Positions 1 to 6,524 of a stretch of DNA of 11,145 nt are shown here, piece after piece. Made by a program: the position numbers and the translations under genes. Source of the stretch: Flavobacterium sp. GTDB lineage: Bacteria > Bacteroidota > Bacteroidia > Flavobacteriales > Flavobacteriaceae. The stretch is from positions 1 through 11,145 of the forward strand of contig JAHEBK010000027.1 in assembly GCA_024642295.1 (NCBI GenBank), read 5' to 3'. The notes under the pieces are model-generated. The model saw only the letters and a program-made list of their open reading frames with translations, ran no database searches and was not told the DNA's origin. The stretch's first letter is position 1, and the number at the start of each line of letters is the position of its first letter.

Positions 1-903
1 GCGAATGGAATTTCGTTCGTTAGTCGTATACCCTTCTTCACCATAAACAGCATCGAGATTTAATGCTTTTTTATAATCTTCGATATCAAAAGGCGCTTTG
101 GCCATTTCAATTCTTTCGTCAATTGATAAATCCTCCACATTATCGTAAAACCCTGGAATAGTAATTCGGTTGTTATCATCATGAAGAGAAGCAATCATTT
201 TGGATAGAATATTGATAGGATTTGCAACAGCACCTCCATACAAACCAGAATGCAAATCACGATTGGGTCCCGTAACCTCCACTTCAACATAGCTCAATCC
301 ACGCAACCCAGTTGTAATTGAAGGTTGTTGATTCGAAATCATTCCAGTGTCTGAAATCAATATCACATCGTTTTGAAGTTTTTCAGTATTGTTTTCCACA
401 AAGGTTTTTAGATTAACACTTCCTACTTCTTCTTCGCCTTCAATCATGAATTTTACATTACAGGGGAGGCAATTGTTTTCTACCATATATTCAAATGCTT
501 TGACGTGCATGTACATTTGCCCTTTGTCATCACAAGCGCCCCTGGCAAAAATAGCGCCTTCAGGATGGGTTTCTGTAATTTTTATTTCGGGTTCAAAAGG
601 AGGAGAAGTCCAAAGTTCAATAGGATCAGCAGGTTGGACATCATAATGTCCATAAACAAGCACTGTAGGCAAATTAGAGTTAATTATTTTTTCGCCATAA
701 ACGATAGGATAACCGTCGGTTTCACATATTTCAACACAATCACAACCCGCATTTTCAAGACTCAATTTTATAGCTTCAGCCGTATCAAATACATCTTGGT
801 TGAATGCAGTGTCAGCACTTACTGAGGGGATTTTTAATAATTCAATAAGTTCCGAGATAAAACGTTCTTTGTTTTTGAGTATATACGTTTTGATGTTTTC
901 CAT
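1..903 (-). CDS. M20-family metallodipeptidase, N-terminal part (3' end outside window)
   Basis: Reading leftward from an ATG at 903-901, the frame stays open for 301 codons and runs off the left edge, so the C-terminus is missing. The protein matches zinc peptidases of family M20 (carnosinase/PepV-like dipeptidases), which hydrolyse dipeptides in the cytoplasm. Visible motifs: VYGHYDVQP (residues 84-91, metal ligand H86 plus D88), ARGACDDKG (120-128, probable bridging Asp D125), IEGEEEVGS (154-162, catalytic and metal glutamates), SDTGM (184-188), and LRGLSYVEVEVTG followed by LHSGLYGG (217-224) at the entry to the lid domain. There is no signal peptide. The gene is divergent from the tRNA-Leu, and a TAnnTTTG match lies 25-32 bases upstream. 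The family is confident; the exact substrate cannot be read from the sequence. Confidence 0.93.
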   Translation of the reverse strand, partial: MENIKTYILKNKERFISELIELLKIPSVSADTAFNQDVFDTAEAIKLSLENAGCDCVEICETDGYPIVYGEKIINSNLPTVLVYGHYDVQPADPIELWTSPPFEPEIKITETHPEGAIFARGACDDKGQMYMHVKAFEYMVENNCLPCNVKFMIEGEEEVGSVNLKTFVENNTEKLQNDVILISDTGMISNQQPSITTGLRGLSYVEVEVTGPNRDLHSGLYGGAVANPINILSKMIASLHDDNNRITIPGFYDNVEDLSIDERIEMAKAPFDIEDYKKALNLDAVYGEEGYTTNERNSIR

Positions 904-927
904 TGGTTTGTAAACTTTAGATACTTC

Positions 928-935
928 CAAAAATA
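928..935 (-). promoter_or_regulatory. Putative -7 element for the M20 dipeptidase
   Basis: The minus strand reads TATTTTTG, an exact TAnnTTTG match, 25 bases upstream of the start codon. No clear TTG -33 box is present at the expected spacing, so this is a moderate prediction. Confidence 0.4.
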
Positions 936-971
936 CAAAAAAATGCCCACTATTTTTTTTTAATAAATTGC

Positions 972-1001
972 TTTGTATATCGGAAGATATGATTATATTT
1001 G
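972..1001 (+). promoter_or_regulatory. Bacteroidetes-type promoter of the tRNA-Leu gene
   Basis: TTTG (972-975) and TATATTTG (994-1001) are separated by 18 bases, a good fit to the TTG-N17-23-TAnnTTTG consensus of Flavobacterium. The predicted start near 1008 would give a leader of about 55 bases before the mature tRNA. That leader holds a small hairpin, CTCTTA-AAA-TAAGAG (1030-1044), which would be removed on 5' processing. Confidence 0.7.
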
Positions 1002-1062
1002 CACCCACAAACACCAGTTCAATGAACTCCTCTTAAAATAAGAGTTTAGTGAATTAATTTCA

Positions 1063-1144
1063 GCGGATATGGCGAAATTGGTAGACGTGCCAGACTTAGG
1101 ATCTGGTGCCGCAAGGCGTGTAGGTTCGAGTCCTATTATCCGCA
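1063..1144 (+). tRNA. tRNA-Leu (anticodon UAG)
   Basis: An 82-base cloverleaf can be drawn. The acceptor stem GCGGATA (1063-1069) pairs with TATCCGC (1137-1143), with A1144 as the discriminator base. The anticodon stem CCAGA/TCTGG (1090-1094 / 1102-1106) encloses the loop CTTAGGA, placing anticodon TAG at 1097-1099. A class II long variable arm (GCCGCAAGGC region) and a TTCGAGT T-loop follow. The long variable arm and the anticodon both indicate leucine (reads CUA and other CUN codons). CCA is not encoded, so it must be added after transcription. The gene stands alone between a strong promoter and a hairpin terminator. Confidence 0.97.
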
Positions 1145-1147
1145 CTG

Positions 1148-1185
1148 AAACCCTTAACATACAAAGTGTTAAGGGTTTTTTATTT
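1148..1185 (+). terminator. Intrinsic terminator of tRNA-Leu
   Basis: AAACCCTTAACA (1148-1159) pairs perfectly with TGTTAAGGGTTT (1167-1178) around a 7-base loop, and a T-rich run follows. The 12-bp stem begins 4 bases after the tRNA, so it should end the tRNA transcript. Confidence 0.85.
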
Positions 1186-1236
1186 ACTTTCTACCGTATT
1201 TCCCTAAAAAACTCCTTTTTCATCCTTTGTAAATCT

Positions 1237-1244
1237 TATATTTG
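1237..1244 (+). promoter_or_regulatory. Putative -7 element for the PorT-like gene
   Basis: TATATTTG matches TAnnTTTG exactly and lies 49 bases before the ATG at 1294. A well-placed TTG -33 box is not obvious; the nearest TTTG (1226-1229) is too close. A minimal ATG-TAT-TAG reading frame (1281-1289) sits in the predicted leader just before the real start. Confidence 0.5.
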
Positions 1245-1293
1245 TAAGTGATTCTACTTTTAGAATCAAGAAAATCTAAAATGTATTAGAAAA

Positions 1294-1992
1294 ATGCGAC
1301 TATTTTATAGCTGTTTATATTTGTTATCGTTTTTCAATTTGGTTGCCCAAGAGGATATAAAAACCTCCAAATCCCCCATTATTGCTATTGATTCACTATA
1401 TAGAGAAGATCAGTTTTATTTTGGATTCACTTTTAACACCTTGCAAAGCAAACCCGATCAATTATCTCAAAATAAATTTTCAACGGGATTCTCAGCAGGA
1501 TTTTTAAGAGACATGCCTGTAAACAAATTGCGCACCATTGCCATCGCATCGGGCGTAGGATTTACATATAATAATTATTCTCAAAATTTAAATATCGAAC
1601 AAAACGGCTCTAATAGAGACTACAGTATTATTACAACTACTGACTTTAGTAAAAACAGATTTTCTCAACTTTTTGTTGACGTACCTATTGAATTTCGTTG
1701 GCGAACATCAACGTATACCTCCTATAAATTTTGGCGCATCTATGGGGGTGTAAAATTCAGTTATTTGCTATACGATCGCTATGTACACAACGACGATATA
1801 GGTAAAAAAACAATAACCCAAAATCCCGATTTCAACAAATTACAATACGGTATTTATTTAGCGACGGGTTACAACACCTTTAACCTATATGCTTATTATG
1901 GTTTAAATCCTCTCTTTAAATCGGCTCAAATTGATGGTAATAAAATCACGATGCAATCATTAAACTTAGGGCTTATTTTCTATATTCTATAG
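1294..1992 (+). CDS. PorT-like outer-membrane beta-barrel protein
   Basis: This 232-residue protein starts with a signal peptide (MRLFYSCLYLLSFFNLVAQ, cleavage likely near residues 18-19). The rest is made of alternating aromatic/hydrophobic strands (FYFGFTFNTL, TIAIASGVGFTY, FVDVPIEFRWR, RIYGGVKFSYLLY, YGIYLATGYN, NLYAYYGLNPLF) and ends in LGLIFYIL, a typical C-terminal strand. This fits the outer membrane protein beta-barrel family that includes PorT/SprT of the type IX secretion system. It is probably a paralogue rather than SprT itself, because the ubiE neighbour I associate with sprT is absent. Its role is unknown; it should sit in the outer membrane. The last 6 bases overlap the 3' end of the convergent PAP2-like gene. 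Confidence 0.75.
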   Translation: MRLFYSCLYLLSFFNLVAQEDIKTSKSPIIAIDSLYREDQFYFGFTFNTLQSKPDQLSQNKFSTGFSAGFLRDMPVNKLRTIAIASGVGFTYNNYSQNLNIEQNGSNRDYSIITTTDFSKNRFSQLFVDVPIEFRWRTSTYTSYKFWRIYGGVKFSYLLYDRYVHNDDIGKKTITQNPDFNKLQYGIYLATGYNTFNLYAYYGLNPLFKSAQIDGNKITMQSLNLGLIFYIL

Positions 1993-2601
1993 CCACAAAT
2001 ACAGCAACAACATTTGCGGAATACTGCCTAGTAAAAAACCTAAAACCAGCTCTTTAGGAGTATGTGCGCGCATTTCTAATCGCGATGAAGCTACAACTCC
2101 ATTCATTACAATTAAAAAAGTAATCCAAAACGTATTCTGTGTTTGAAAATGCTTGCTCAACCCAAAAACAAAAAGCATCAAAGCACTAATCCCCATCATG
2201 TGCAAACTCGCTTTAGTCCTAGCAAACAAAAGCAACAAGGCCGTCAAGGTACTCATTAAAGCACCCAAAAAGAAAAAGTGAAACTCAGGATATCGTTCGA
2301 TTGTGATTCCCTTTTTTACCAATAAAATAATTAAAAAACACTGAATAACCAAGGGCATTTTACGCTCTCCTAATTTAGGCGCCATCATCGAACTGATTTT
2401 TCCAATAGAACGCAATAATAAAAATATTAGTAGCGGAATAACCATTGTTACCACAACAACTTCAGCGAAAACAATTAGTTTTTCGGTATTTATTGTATAT
2501 GATTCATCAGCAAAAAGATAGAAAAAACAAGCATATAAAGGAATGAATAGCGGGTGAAAAATATAAGAAAAGGAAACAATAAACTTTTTCAAAATGGTCA
2601 T
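1987..2601 (-). CDS. PAP2-like integral membrane protein
   Basis: This 204-residue protein has about six hydrophobic helices (roughly 8-30, 43-64, 84-97, 107-127, 134-150, 157-172, plus a C-terminal stretch 185-203). It resembles the type 2 phosphatidic acid phosphatase superfamily, whose signature is KX6RP, then PSGH, then SRX5HX3D. Here the third motif is almost intact: S173-R174, H180, with E184 in place of Asp. The second is reduced to SLH (132-134) and the first to GERKMP (78-83). Family members remove phosphate from lipid or isoprenoid carriers, but the altered first and second motifs leave activity uncertain. The ATG at 2601 is preceded by a TATATTTG element. The gene converges on the PorT-like gene with a 6-base overlap. 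Confidence 0.7.
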   Translation of the reverse strand: MTILKKFIVSFSYIFHPLFIPLYACFFYLFADESYTINTEKLIVFAEVVVVTMVIPLLIFLLLRSIGKISSMMAPKLGERKMPLVIQCFLIILLVKKGITIERYPEFHFFFLGALMSTLTALLLLFARTKASLHMMGISALMLFVFGLSKHFQTQNTFWITFLIVMNGVVASSRLEMRAHTPKELVLGFLLGSIPQMLLLYLWL

Positions 2602-2617
2602 TTAGCGGTTCGTTTAA

Positions 2618-2625
2618 CAAATATA
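2618..2625 (-). promoter_or_regulatory. Putative -7 element for the PAP2-like gene
   Basis: The minus strand reads TATATTTG, an exact TAnnTTTG match ending 16 bases before the ATG at 2601. A TTG lies upstream at 2643-2641 with a 15-base spacer, slightly short. The predicted leader is about 10 bases. Confidence 0.5.
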
Positions 2626-2781
2626 ATAAAATACTTTAGTCAACCATAATGGTTAAAACATCTACTAATATACAACAAGATTTCCTTCAATTTTTATTGG
2701 GGCGTGCCACCACTAGACAAAGGGACATACTTTTGTTAGCGTTGATACTGCCTCTTTTCCTAGTGCTGTTTGATTCTACGG

Positions 2782-2795
2782 GCTACTTCGGTAGC
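2782..2795 (+). other. GCTAC-TTCG-GTAGC hairpin (UUCG tetraloop)
   Basis: A perfect 5-bp stem closes a C(UUCG)G tetraloop, an exceptionally stable RNA fold on the plus strand. No T-run follows, so it is not a standard intrinsic terminator. It may be part of a repeat remnant or of a structured RNA. Confidence 0.6.
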
Positions 2796-2875
2796 TTACT
2801 TCAAACTCTCACCTTTACTTTGTAAAATCATATTTACTGTATAAAGTCACAGTTAAAAAAGCAGTTATAATTCAT

Positions 2876-2900
2876 TTAATCCGTGAAATCTGTGCCCTAA
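2876..2900 (+). repeat. GTG-rich intergenic repeat, copy 1
   Basis: TTAATCCGTGAAATCTGTG (2876-2894) closely matches TTAATTTGTGGAAATATGTG at 3890-3909. The two copies are in the same orientation on either side of the EamA transporter gene. I recall similar ATTCGTGAAATCTGTGGC-type sequences scattered between genes in other flavobacteria. Confidence 0.5.
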
Positions 2901-2903
2901 AAT

Positions 2904-3773
2904 TTACTGTTTCCTAGCAGATAAATACACTCCAATTAAAATAATAAATGCTCCGAAAAACTGGATAGGTGACAACATTTCATTGTCTAATAATCCCCAA
3001 AAGAATGCTACAATAGGAATCAAATAAGTAACAGAAGCGGCGAAAACCGCAGAAGATATTTGAATCAATTTAAAGAAAATAATATTTGCAATTCCCGTTC
3101 CTAAAATTCCTAAAATCAGAATGAATCCAACTGCTTTTTGGATTTTTTCTATATGTATTTGTGCTTGAAAACCAGTAAAAAATAAGATGACTAGTGCAGG
3201 GATGATAAGTACAACAAAGTTTCCAGTACTAATACTTACGGGGCTTAAGTCAAACAAATACCGTTTTATTAAATTGACATTGGTGGCATAACAAAAAGAG
3301 GCAAGTATAATCAATAAAGCATAATAGTAATTTTGTTCCGGATGATTTTGAGCACCGTTGTAGATTAAAAGTAAACTTCCTAGAAGTCCAATAAATACAC
3401 CCCATAGTTGTCTTTTTTGAAAACCAATGCCAAAGAATAGAGCGCCAATAACCAGAGTGTTCAATGGAGTTAATGAGTTTAATATTGAGGTCACGGAACT
3501 ATCTAACTCAGTTTGTGCAATTGAAAAGAGAAAAGCAGGGAAGAAGGTTCCAAATAACGAGGTGATAGCCAAATATTTCCACTTTTGTTTTGGGATGGTC
3601 AGTAAGCTTTTAAAACCAATCAATAACAGAAAAATGGAAGCGAAAATAATACGTAATGCCCCAACTTGTATCGCTGATAATCCTAGTAATCCCTTTTTAA
3701 TTAAAATAAACGAACTACCCCAAATCAAGGCCAGAACCGATAAGTAAATCCATCTCAACTGTTTTGATTCCAT
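2904..3773 (-). CDS. EamA/DMT-superfamily transporter (10 TM)
   Basis: This 289-residue protein has the length and layout of drug/metabolite transporters of the RhaT/EamA type: two tandem five-helix repeats (about residues 8-138 and 148-287). Recognisable family features are WGSSF (18-22) in the first helix, SLTPLN in the fourth helix of the first repeat, and SVTYLIPIVAFFWG in the matching position of the second repeat. Such inner-membrane carriers usually export metabolites or amino acids; the substrate cannot be inferred here. The ATG at 3773 is the natural start. No strong TAnnTTTG match was found immediately upstream. It stands alone, flanked by repeat copies on both sides, and is divergent from the metal-binding lipoprotein gene. 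Confidence 0.88.
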   Translation of the reverse strand: MESKQLRWIYLSVLALIWGSSFILIKKGLLGLSAIQVGALRIIFASIFLLLIGFKSLLTIPKQKWKYLAITSLFGTFFPAFLFSIAQTELDSSVTSILNSLTPLNTLVIGALFFGIGFQKRQLWGVFIGLLGSLLLIYNGAQNHPEQNYYYALLIILASFCYATNVNLIKRYLFDLSPVSISTGNFVVLIIPALVILFFTGFQAQIHIEKIQKAVGFILILGILGTGIANIIFFKLIQISSAVFAASVTYLIPIVAFFWGLLDNEMLSPIQFFGAFIILIGVYLSARKQ

Positions 3774-3889
3774 GTTTTATTATTTGGTTATTCTACTTTT
3801 TTTCAGCCTCAAATCCCAAAAAATTTTACTTATTATTGAATGTCAGATTTTTTAAATACGGTAGTTTTTCTGTAATTATCAAAAACAAA

Positions 3890-3920
3890 TTAATTTGTGG
3901 AAATATGTGTAATTTGTGGC
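3890..3920 (+). repeat. GTG-rich intergenic repeat, copy 2
   Basis: TTAATTTGTGGAAATATGTG (3890-3909) resembles copy 1 at 2876. It also contains a 10-base direct repeat, TAATTTGTGG, at 3891-3900 and 3910-3919. No coding frame explains it. Confidence 0.5.
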
Positions 3921-4023
3921 AGCTTTTTTTAAATAGTTATAAAGCTTAATTCTTTTGCTGTAAAGCTATTTATTTTTAAGTCAAAATTGTAATTATTTTA
4001 TGAATTAACGGTATCATTTTGAG

Positions 4024-4031
4024 TAAATTTG
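4024..4031 (+). promoter_or_regulatory. -7 element of the metal-binding lipoprotein gene
   Basis: TAAATTTG is an exact TAnnTTTG match. Transcription would begin near 4038, after the upstream TTG at 4019 and about 17 bases before the ATG at 4055. This supports 4055 as the true start. No clear -33 TTG box is visible. Confidence 0.55.
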
Positions 4032-4054
4032 TATATAATTTTAAACACAGACTC

Positions 4055-4432
4055 ATGAAAATTTTAAAATCAATTGTAATGGTAGCTCTTGCAGGCGTTT
4101 TATTTGTTAGTTGCAAGAAAAACAATGAAGAATCCGAAAAAATAATTCCTCAAAATCAAACTGAGGCTACAAAAGTTAAAAAAGAAATTGCTCCTGAAAA
4201 TTTGCAAGCTGCAACTTTTAAAATCGAAGGGATGACTTGCGCTGTTGGTTGTGCTAAAACCATTCAAGAAGAATTATCAGATTTAGATGGTGTGCAGTCT
4301 GCTGAAGTAGATTTCGACAAAAAACTTGCTACAGTTTCTTTTGATAAAACGATTCAAAATCAATCATCATTAACTCAAATTGTACAAGCAACAGGAGATG
4401 GAGCAACTTATAAAGTTTCAGATTTTAAATAA
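4055..4432 (+). CDS. Heavy-metal-associated (HMA) domain lipoprotein
   Basis: This 125-residue protein begins with a lipoprotein signal (MKILKSIVMVALAGVLFVSC, lipobox LFVSC, acylated Cys20). A polar linker of about 30 residues is followed by one HMA domain (about 53-122) with ferredoxin-like alternation: FKIEGMTC, a helix at AKTIQEELSDLDGV, strand SAEVDFDKKLATVSF, and a second helix near SSLTQIVQATG. Its metal loop is GMTCAVGC (C62, C66), a CxxxC spacing instead of the usual CxxC of MerP/Atx1-type copper or mercury binders. It probably binds a soft metal at the cell envelope. No P-type ATPase or other metal gene is adjacent. ATG 4055 is preferred over the upstream TTG at 4019 because the lipoprotein signal and promoter fit it. 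Confidence 0.88.
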   Translation: MKILKSIVMVALAGVLFVSCKKNNEESEKIIPQNQTEATKVKKEIAPENLQAATFKIEGMTCAVGCAKTIQEELSDLDGVQSAEVDFDKKLATVSFDKTIQNQSSLTQIVQATGDGATYKVSDFK

Positions 4433-4455
4433 AATTATTCTCGGCTAATATGTTG

Positions 4456-4479
4456 CCACTTCGAGCAAAGTCGAGATGG
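4456..4479. repeat. CTTCGAGCAAAGTCGAG-type repeat remnant
   Basis: CCACTTCGA (4456-4464) and TCGAGATGG (4471-4479) form an imperfect hairpin with a 6-base loop. The wording is like the 'CTTCGAGCnnAGTCGAG' intergenic repeat I remember as common in Bacteroidetes. It lies between the lipoprotein gene and the terminator. Confidence 0.45.
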
Positions 4480-4510
4480 TTTCGGTCAGATTGTACTAGA
4501 TTCAAATAAA

Positions 4511-4554
4511 ATAAACGATTAAGAGTTTAACATCTTAATCGTTTATCTTTTTTT
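4511..4554. terminator. Bidirectional intrinsic terminator between HMA gene and gldD
   Basis: ATAAACGATTAAGA (4511-4524) pairs perfectly over 14 bp with TCTTAATCGTTTAT (4533-4546) around an 8-base loop. On the plus strand CTTTTTTT follows (4547-4554), ending the lipoprotein transcript. On the minus strand the flank reads TTTTATTT, so the hairpin may also end the gldD transcript, whose stop codon is 50 bases away. Confidence 0.85.
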
Positions 4555-4596
4555 AGTCTAGAATTCTTCTAACTTTCTTAATGGTTTAAAAAAGAA

Positions 4597-5160
4597 TTAT
4601 TTCCACTTCAATGTTTCCATCAACCGTTGCATATCATTTTTGATATAGCTCGCCGCTGGCATGATGGAGTCAAAATTAGGTTTGGCATAAAAATAAACAG
4701 AACCTGTAATAAAATGTTTAGTACTATCCGTTACATAAAATTGTGAGTTGGTTGCCGCATTTCCATTTACTTGGTAAAACATGCCATATACTCTTTTCTC
4801 TGTATTCAAATAAGGTTGTTCTAAGATATCATCCGCTTTAATTACGTGTTCGTAAGTTAGTTTTTGAGCATCTCTCAATAGGTTGTTGATATTGCCATTT
4901 ACAGGCTTATAAGTCAAGTAAATTGTGGCCTTCATCTTTGGATAACTGATGCTGAAACCACAATCTTTATCGGCTTTAATAATGGCTTTCGAATTTATTT
5001 CAAAACCAAAAGGACAATTATTCTCAAAACTAGCATATTCCGCTTCAGGATAATCCAATCGCAAATAACTGGAAGGTTTAGGTAAAACATTGTCTTTGCA
5101 ACCAAAAGTTAATAGACAAACAGATAGTATTAGTAAGTAAGGAATTGTTTTTTTAAACAT
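4597..5160 (-). CDS. gldD: Gliding motility lipoprotein GldD
   Basis: This 187-residue protein has a lipoprotein signal (hydrophobic residues 7-20, Cys21 after TFG) and matches GldD, which in Flavobacterium johnsoniae is required for gliding and for the type IX secretion machinery. Characteristic stretches include PKPSSYLRLDYPEAEY (27-42), CPFGFEIN, SYPKMKATIYLTYKPV and the C-terminal TLKWK. It should be anchored in the envelope facing the periplasm. It lies 45 bases downstream of gldE, the known gldE-gldD order, and is the last gene before the bidirectional terminator. No separate exact TAnnTTTG match is seen upstream, although TAAATTTT in the gldE-gldD spacer comes close, so transcription probably comes through from ssb-gldE. 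Confidence 0.95.
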   Translation of the reverse strand: MFKKTIPYLLILSVCLLTFGCKDNVLPKPSSYLRLDYPEAEYASFENNCPFGFEINSKAIIKADKDCGFSISYPKMKATIYLTYKPVNGNINNLLRDAQKLTYEHVIKADDILEQPYLNTEKRVYGMFYQVNGNAATNSQFYVTDSTKHFITGSVYFYAKPNFDSIMPAASYIKNDMQRLMETLKWK

Positions 5161-5205
5161 TTTTATTTAAAATTTAGCAACACTATTTAGAGATGGAGTA
5201 AAAAA

Positions 5206-6501
5206 CTAATTTAAAGTCACTTTAATTTGTTTGATTCGTTTTTTGTCAACGGTTTCAACGGTGAAAAGACAATTTTCGTATGTGATTTTTTGTCCTTTCT
5301 TCGGGAAATTACCAATGATTTCAAGAATAAATCCCGCTAATGTTTCTGCTTCTCCTTTTTTGGATTCAAAAAGATTTTCGTCCACATCAATAATTCGATA
5401 AAAGTCTTTTAAATTTATCTTTCCTTCAAAAATATAATTTTTGTCGTCAAGCTGAGAGAAGTTAACATCTTCATCATCAAATTCATCACTGATATCGCCT
5501 ACAATTTCTTCGATTACATCTTCTAATGAAACTAATCCGGAGGTTCCGCCGTACTCATCAACCACAATGGCTAAGTGGTTTTTCATGTTTTGAAAATCCT
5601 TAAGCAGGTTGTCTAGTTTTTTGTTTTCAGGAACAAAGAAAGGTTCACGGATAAGTGTAGTCCAATCAAATTCTTTTTTGGTAATGTATGGAAGTAAATC
5701 CTTGACGAATAAAACACCTTCAATTTGGTCAATATTGTCACGGTAAACAGGAATTCTTGAATAACCCTTTTCAATGATTTTTGGACAAATGTCAGCAAAT
5801 GTTTCTGTGATTTCAAGTGCGAACACGTCTATTCTAGGACTCATGACTTGTTTAGTATCGGTATTTCCAAAGCTAACAATGCCTTCTAGAATTTTTTGCT
5901 CTTCGGATGAGGTATCTTCAGATGAAGTTAGTTCTAAAGCTTGTGAGAGTTGGTCAACAGAGAAGTTGGTCTTTTGTTTTCCTAATTTATTATGTAGATA
6001 AACAGTTGCTCCACGCATAGGAATGCTGATTGGGGAGAGCGTGTTGTCTAAAATCAAAATGGGTAATGCTATAAATTCGGCAAATTTGACATTGTTTCTG
6101 CTGGCGTATACTTTGGGTAATACTTCCCCAAAAAGTAGTAATAAAGAAGTTACCACAATTACTTCAAGGATAAATTTTACAATCGGGGAATCGACATTTG
6201 AAAATAAATTTCCTCCAATAAATGAGAACAAAATCACCACTCCTATATTAATGAAGTTGTTAGCAACTAAAAGTGTGGCAAGAAGTTTTTTAGGTCTATT
6301 TAGAAGTTCTGATAAGATTTTGCCTTTGGCGTTGTTTTCTTGAATGGAGTGGTCAATATCTTTTTGTGAAAGCGAAAACAAAGCTACTTCTGCACCGGAA
6401 ACTATTGCTGAACAAAAAAGTAAAGCTACTATTCCGATGGAACCTAACAATAGATCAGTATCTATTGTGGATAGTAAATTCAAACTGGGCTCTGGGTCCA
6501 A
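5206..6501 (-). CDS. gldE: Gliding motility protein GldE (CNNM/CBS/CorC-HlyC protein)
   Basis: This 431-residue protein has three parts. A CNNM/DUF21 transmembrane domain spans about 18-185, with SGAEVALFSLS at 35-45 and LFGEVLPKVYASR at 123-135. A CBS pair follows (about 217-337; VMSPRIDVFAL, YSRIPVYRD, AIVVDEYGGTSGLVSLEDVIEEIVGDI). A C-terminal CorC/HlyC domain (about 355-430) completes it. Family members resemble Mg/Co transport-associated proteins; in F. johnsoniae GldE takes part in gliding together with GldD. The frame has no ATG before Met162, well inside the membrane domain, so the start is most likely TTG at 6501-6499, 23 bases after ssb. An in-frame TAA at 6519-6517 bounds any further extension. 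Confidence 0.94.
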   Translation of the reverse strand: MDPEPSLNLLSTIDTDLLLGSIGIVALLFCSAIVSGAEVALFSLSQKDIDHSIQENNAKGKILSELLNRPKKLLATLLVANNFINIGVVILFSFIGGNLFSNVDSPIVKFILEVIVVTSLLLLFGEVLPKVYASRNNVKFAEFIALPILILDNTLSPISIPMRGATVYLHNKLGKQKTNFSVDQLSQALELTSSEDTSSEEQKILEGIVSFGNTDTKQVMSPRIDVFALEITETFADICPKIIEKGYSRIPVYRDNIDQIEGVLFVKDLLPYITKKEFDWTTLIREPFFVPENKKLDNLLKDFQNMKNHLAIVVDEYGGTSGLVSLEDVIEEIVGDISDEFDDEDVNFSQLDDKNYIFEGKINLKDFYRIIDVDENLFESKKGEAETLAGFILEIIGNFPKKGQKITYENCLFTVETVDKKRIKQIKVTLN

Positions 6502-6524
6502 ATTAAATAAGATTAGTTAAACAA

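Larger units (their letters stand above)
2602..2903. other. Gene-poor gap with folded, repeat-like segment
   Basis: About 300 bases without a supported gene. It holds a small palindrome AACCAT-A-ATGGTT (2642-2654), then a segment richer in GC than its surroundings (about 2697-2815). In that segment CACTAG (2711-2716) faces CTAGTG (2760-2765), followed by the UUCG hairpin at 2782-2795. The wording GGGGCGTGCC ... GCTACTTCGGTAGCTTACTTCA resembles degenerate intergenic repeats I remember from other flavobacterial genomes. A 58-codon open frame (2649-2825) crosses it but is not convincing. Confidence 0.5.
3774..4054. other. Intergenic region upstream of two divergent genes
   Basis: A 281-base AT-rich spacer between the EamA gene (-) and the metal-binding lipoprotein gene (+). 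It contains GTG repeat copy 2 (3890-3920), direct repeats TAAAGCT (3940-3946 and 3961-3967, period 21), an inverted pair AAATAG (3931-3936) / CTATTT (3966-3971), and the promoter element at 4024-4031. No gene is seen. Confidence 0.6.

Noticed and set aside
389..825. Plus-strand open frames opposite the M20 dipeptidase
   Set aside because: They are shadows of a clearly coding minus-strand frame with all M20 motifs.
1281..1289. ATG-TAT-TAG mini frame before the PorT-like start
   Set aside because: A two-codon frame in an AT-rich leader is expected by chance; no attenuation structure accompanies it.
2649..2825. 58-codon open frame starting MVKTSTNIQQ with a hydrophobic middle
   Set aside because: It crosses the hairpins and repeat-like wording, has no exact promoter match, and its sequence looks like a chance reading of a repeat. 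It would need conservation evidence.
2836..2853. ACTGT...ACAGT small inverted repeat below the EamA gene
   Set aside because: Only 5 bp with no T-run on either strand, so not supported as a terminator.
4019..4054. Upstream TTG start for the HMA lipoprotein
   Set aside because: It would put 12 polar residues before a textbook lipoprotein signal, and it precedes the predicted transcription start.
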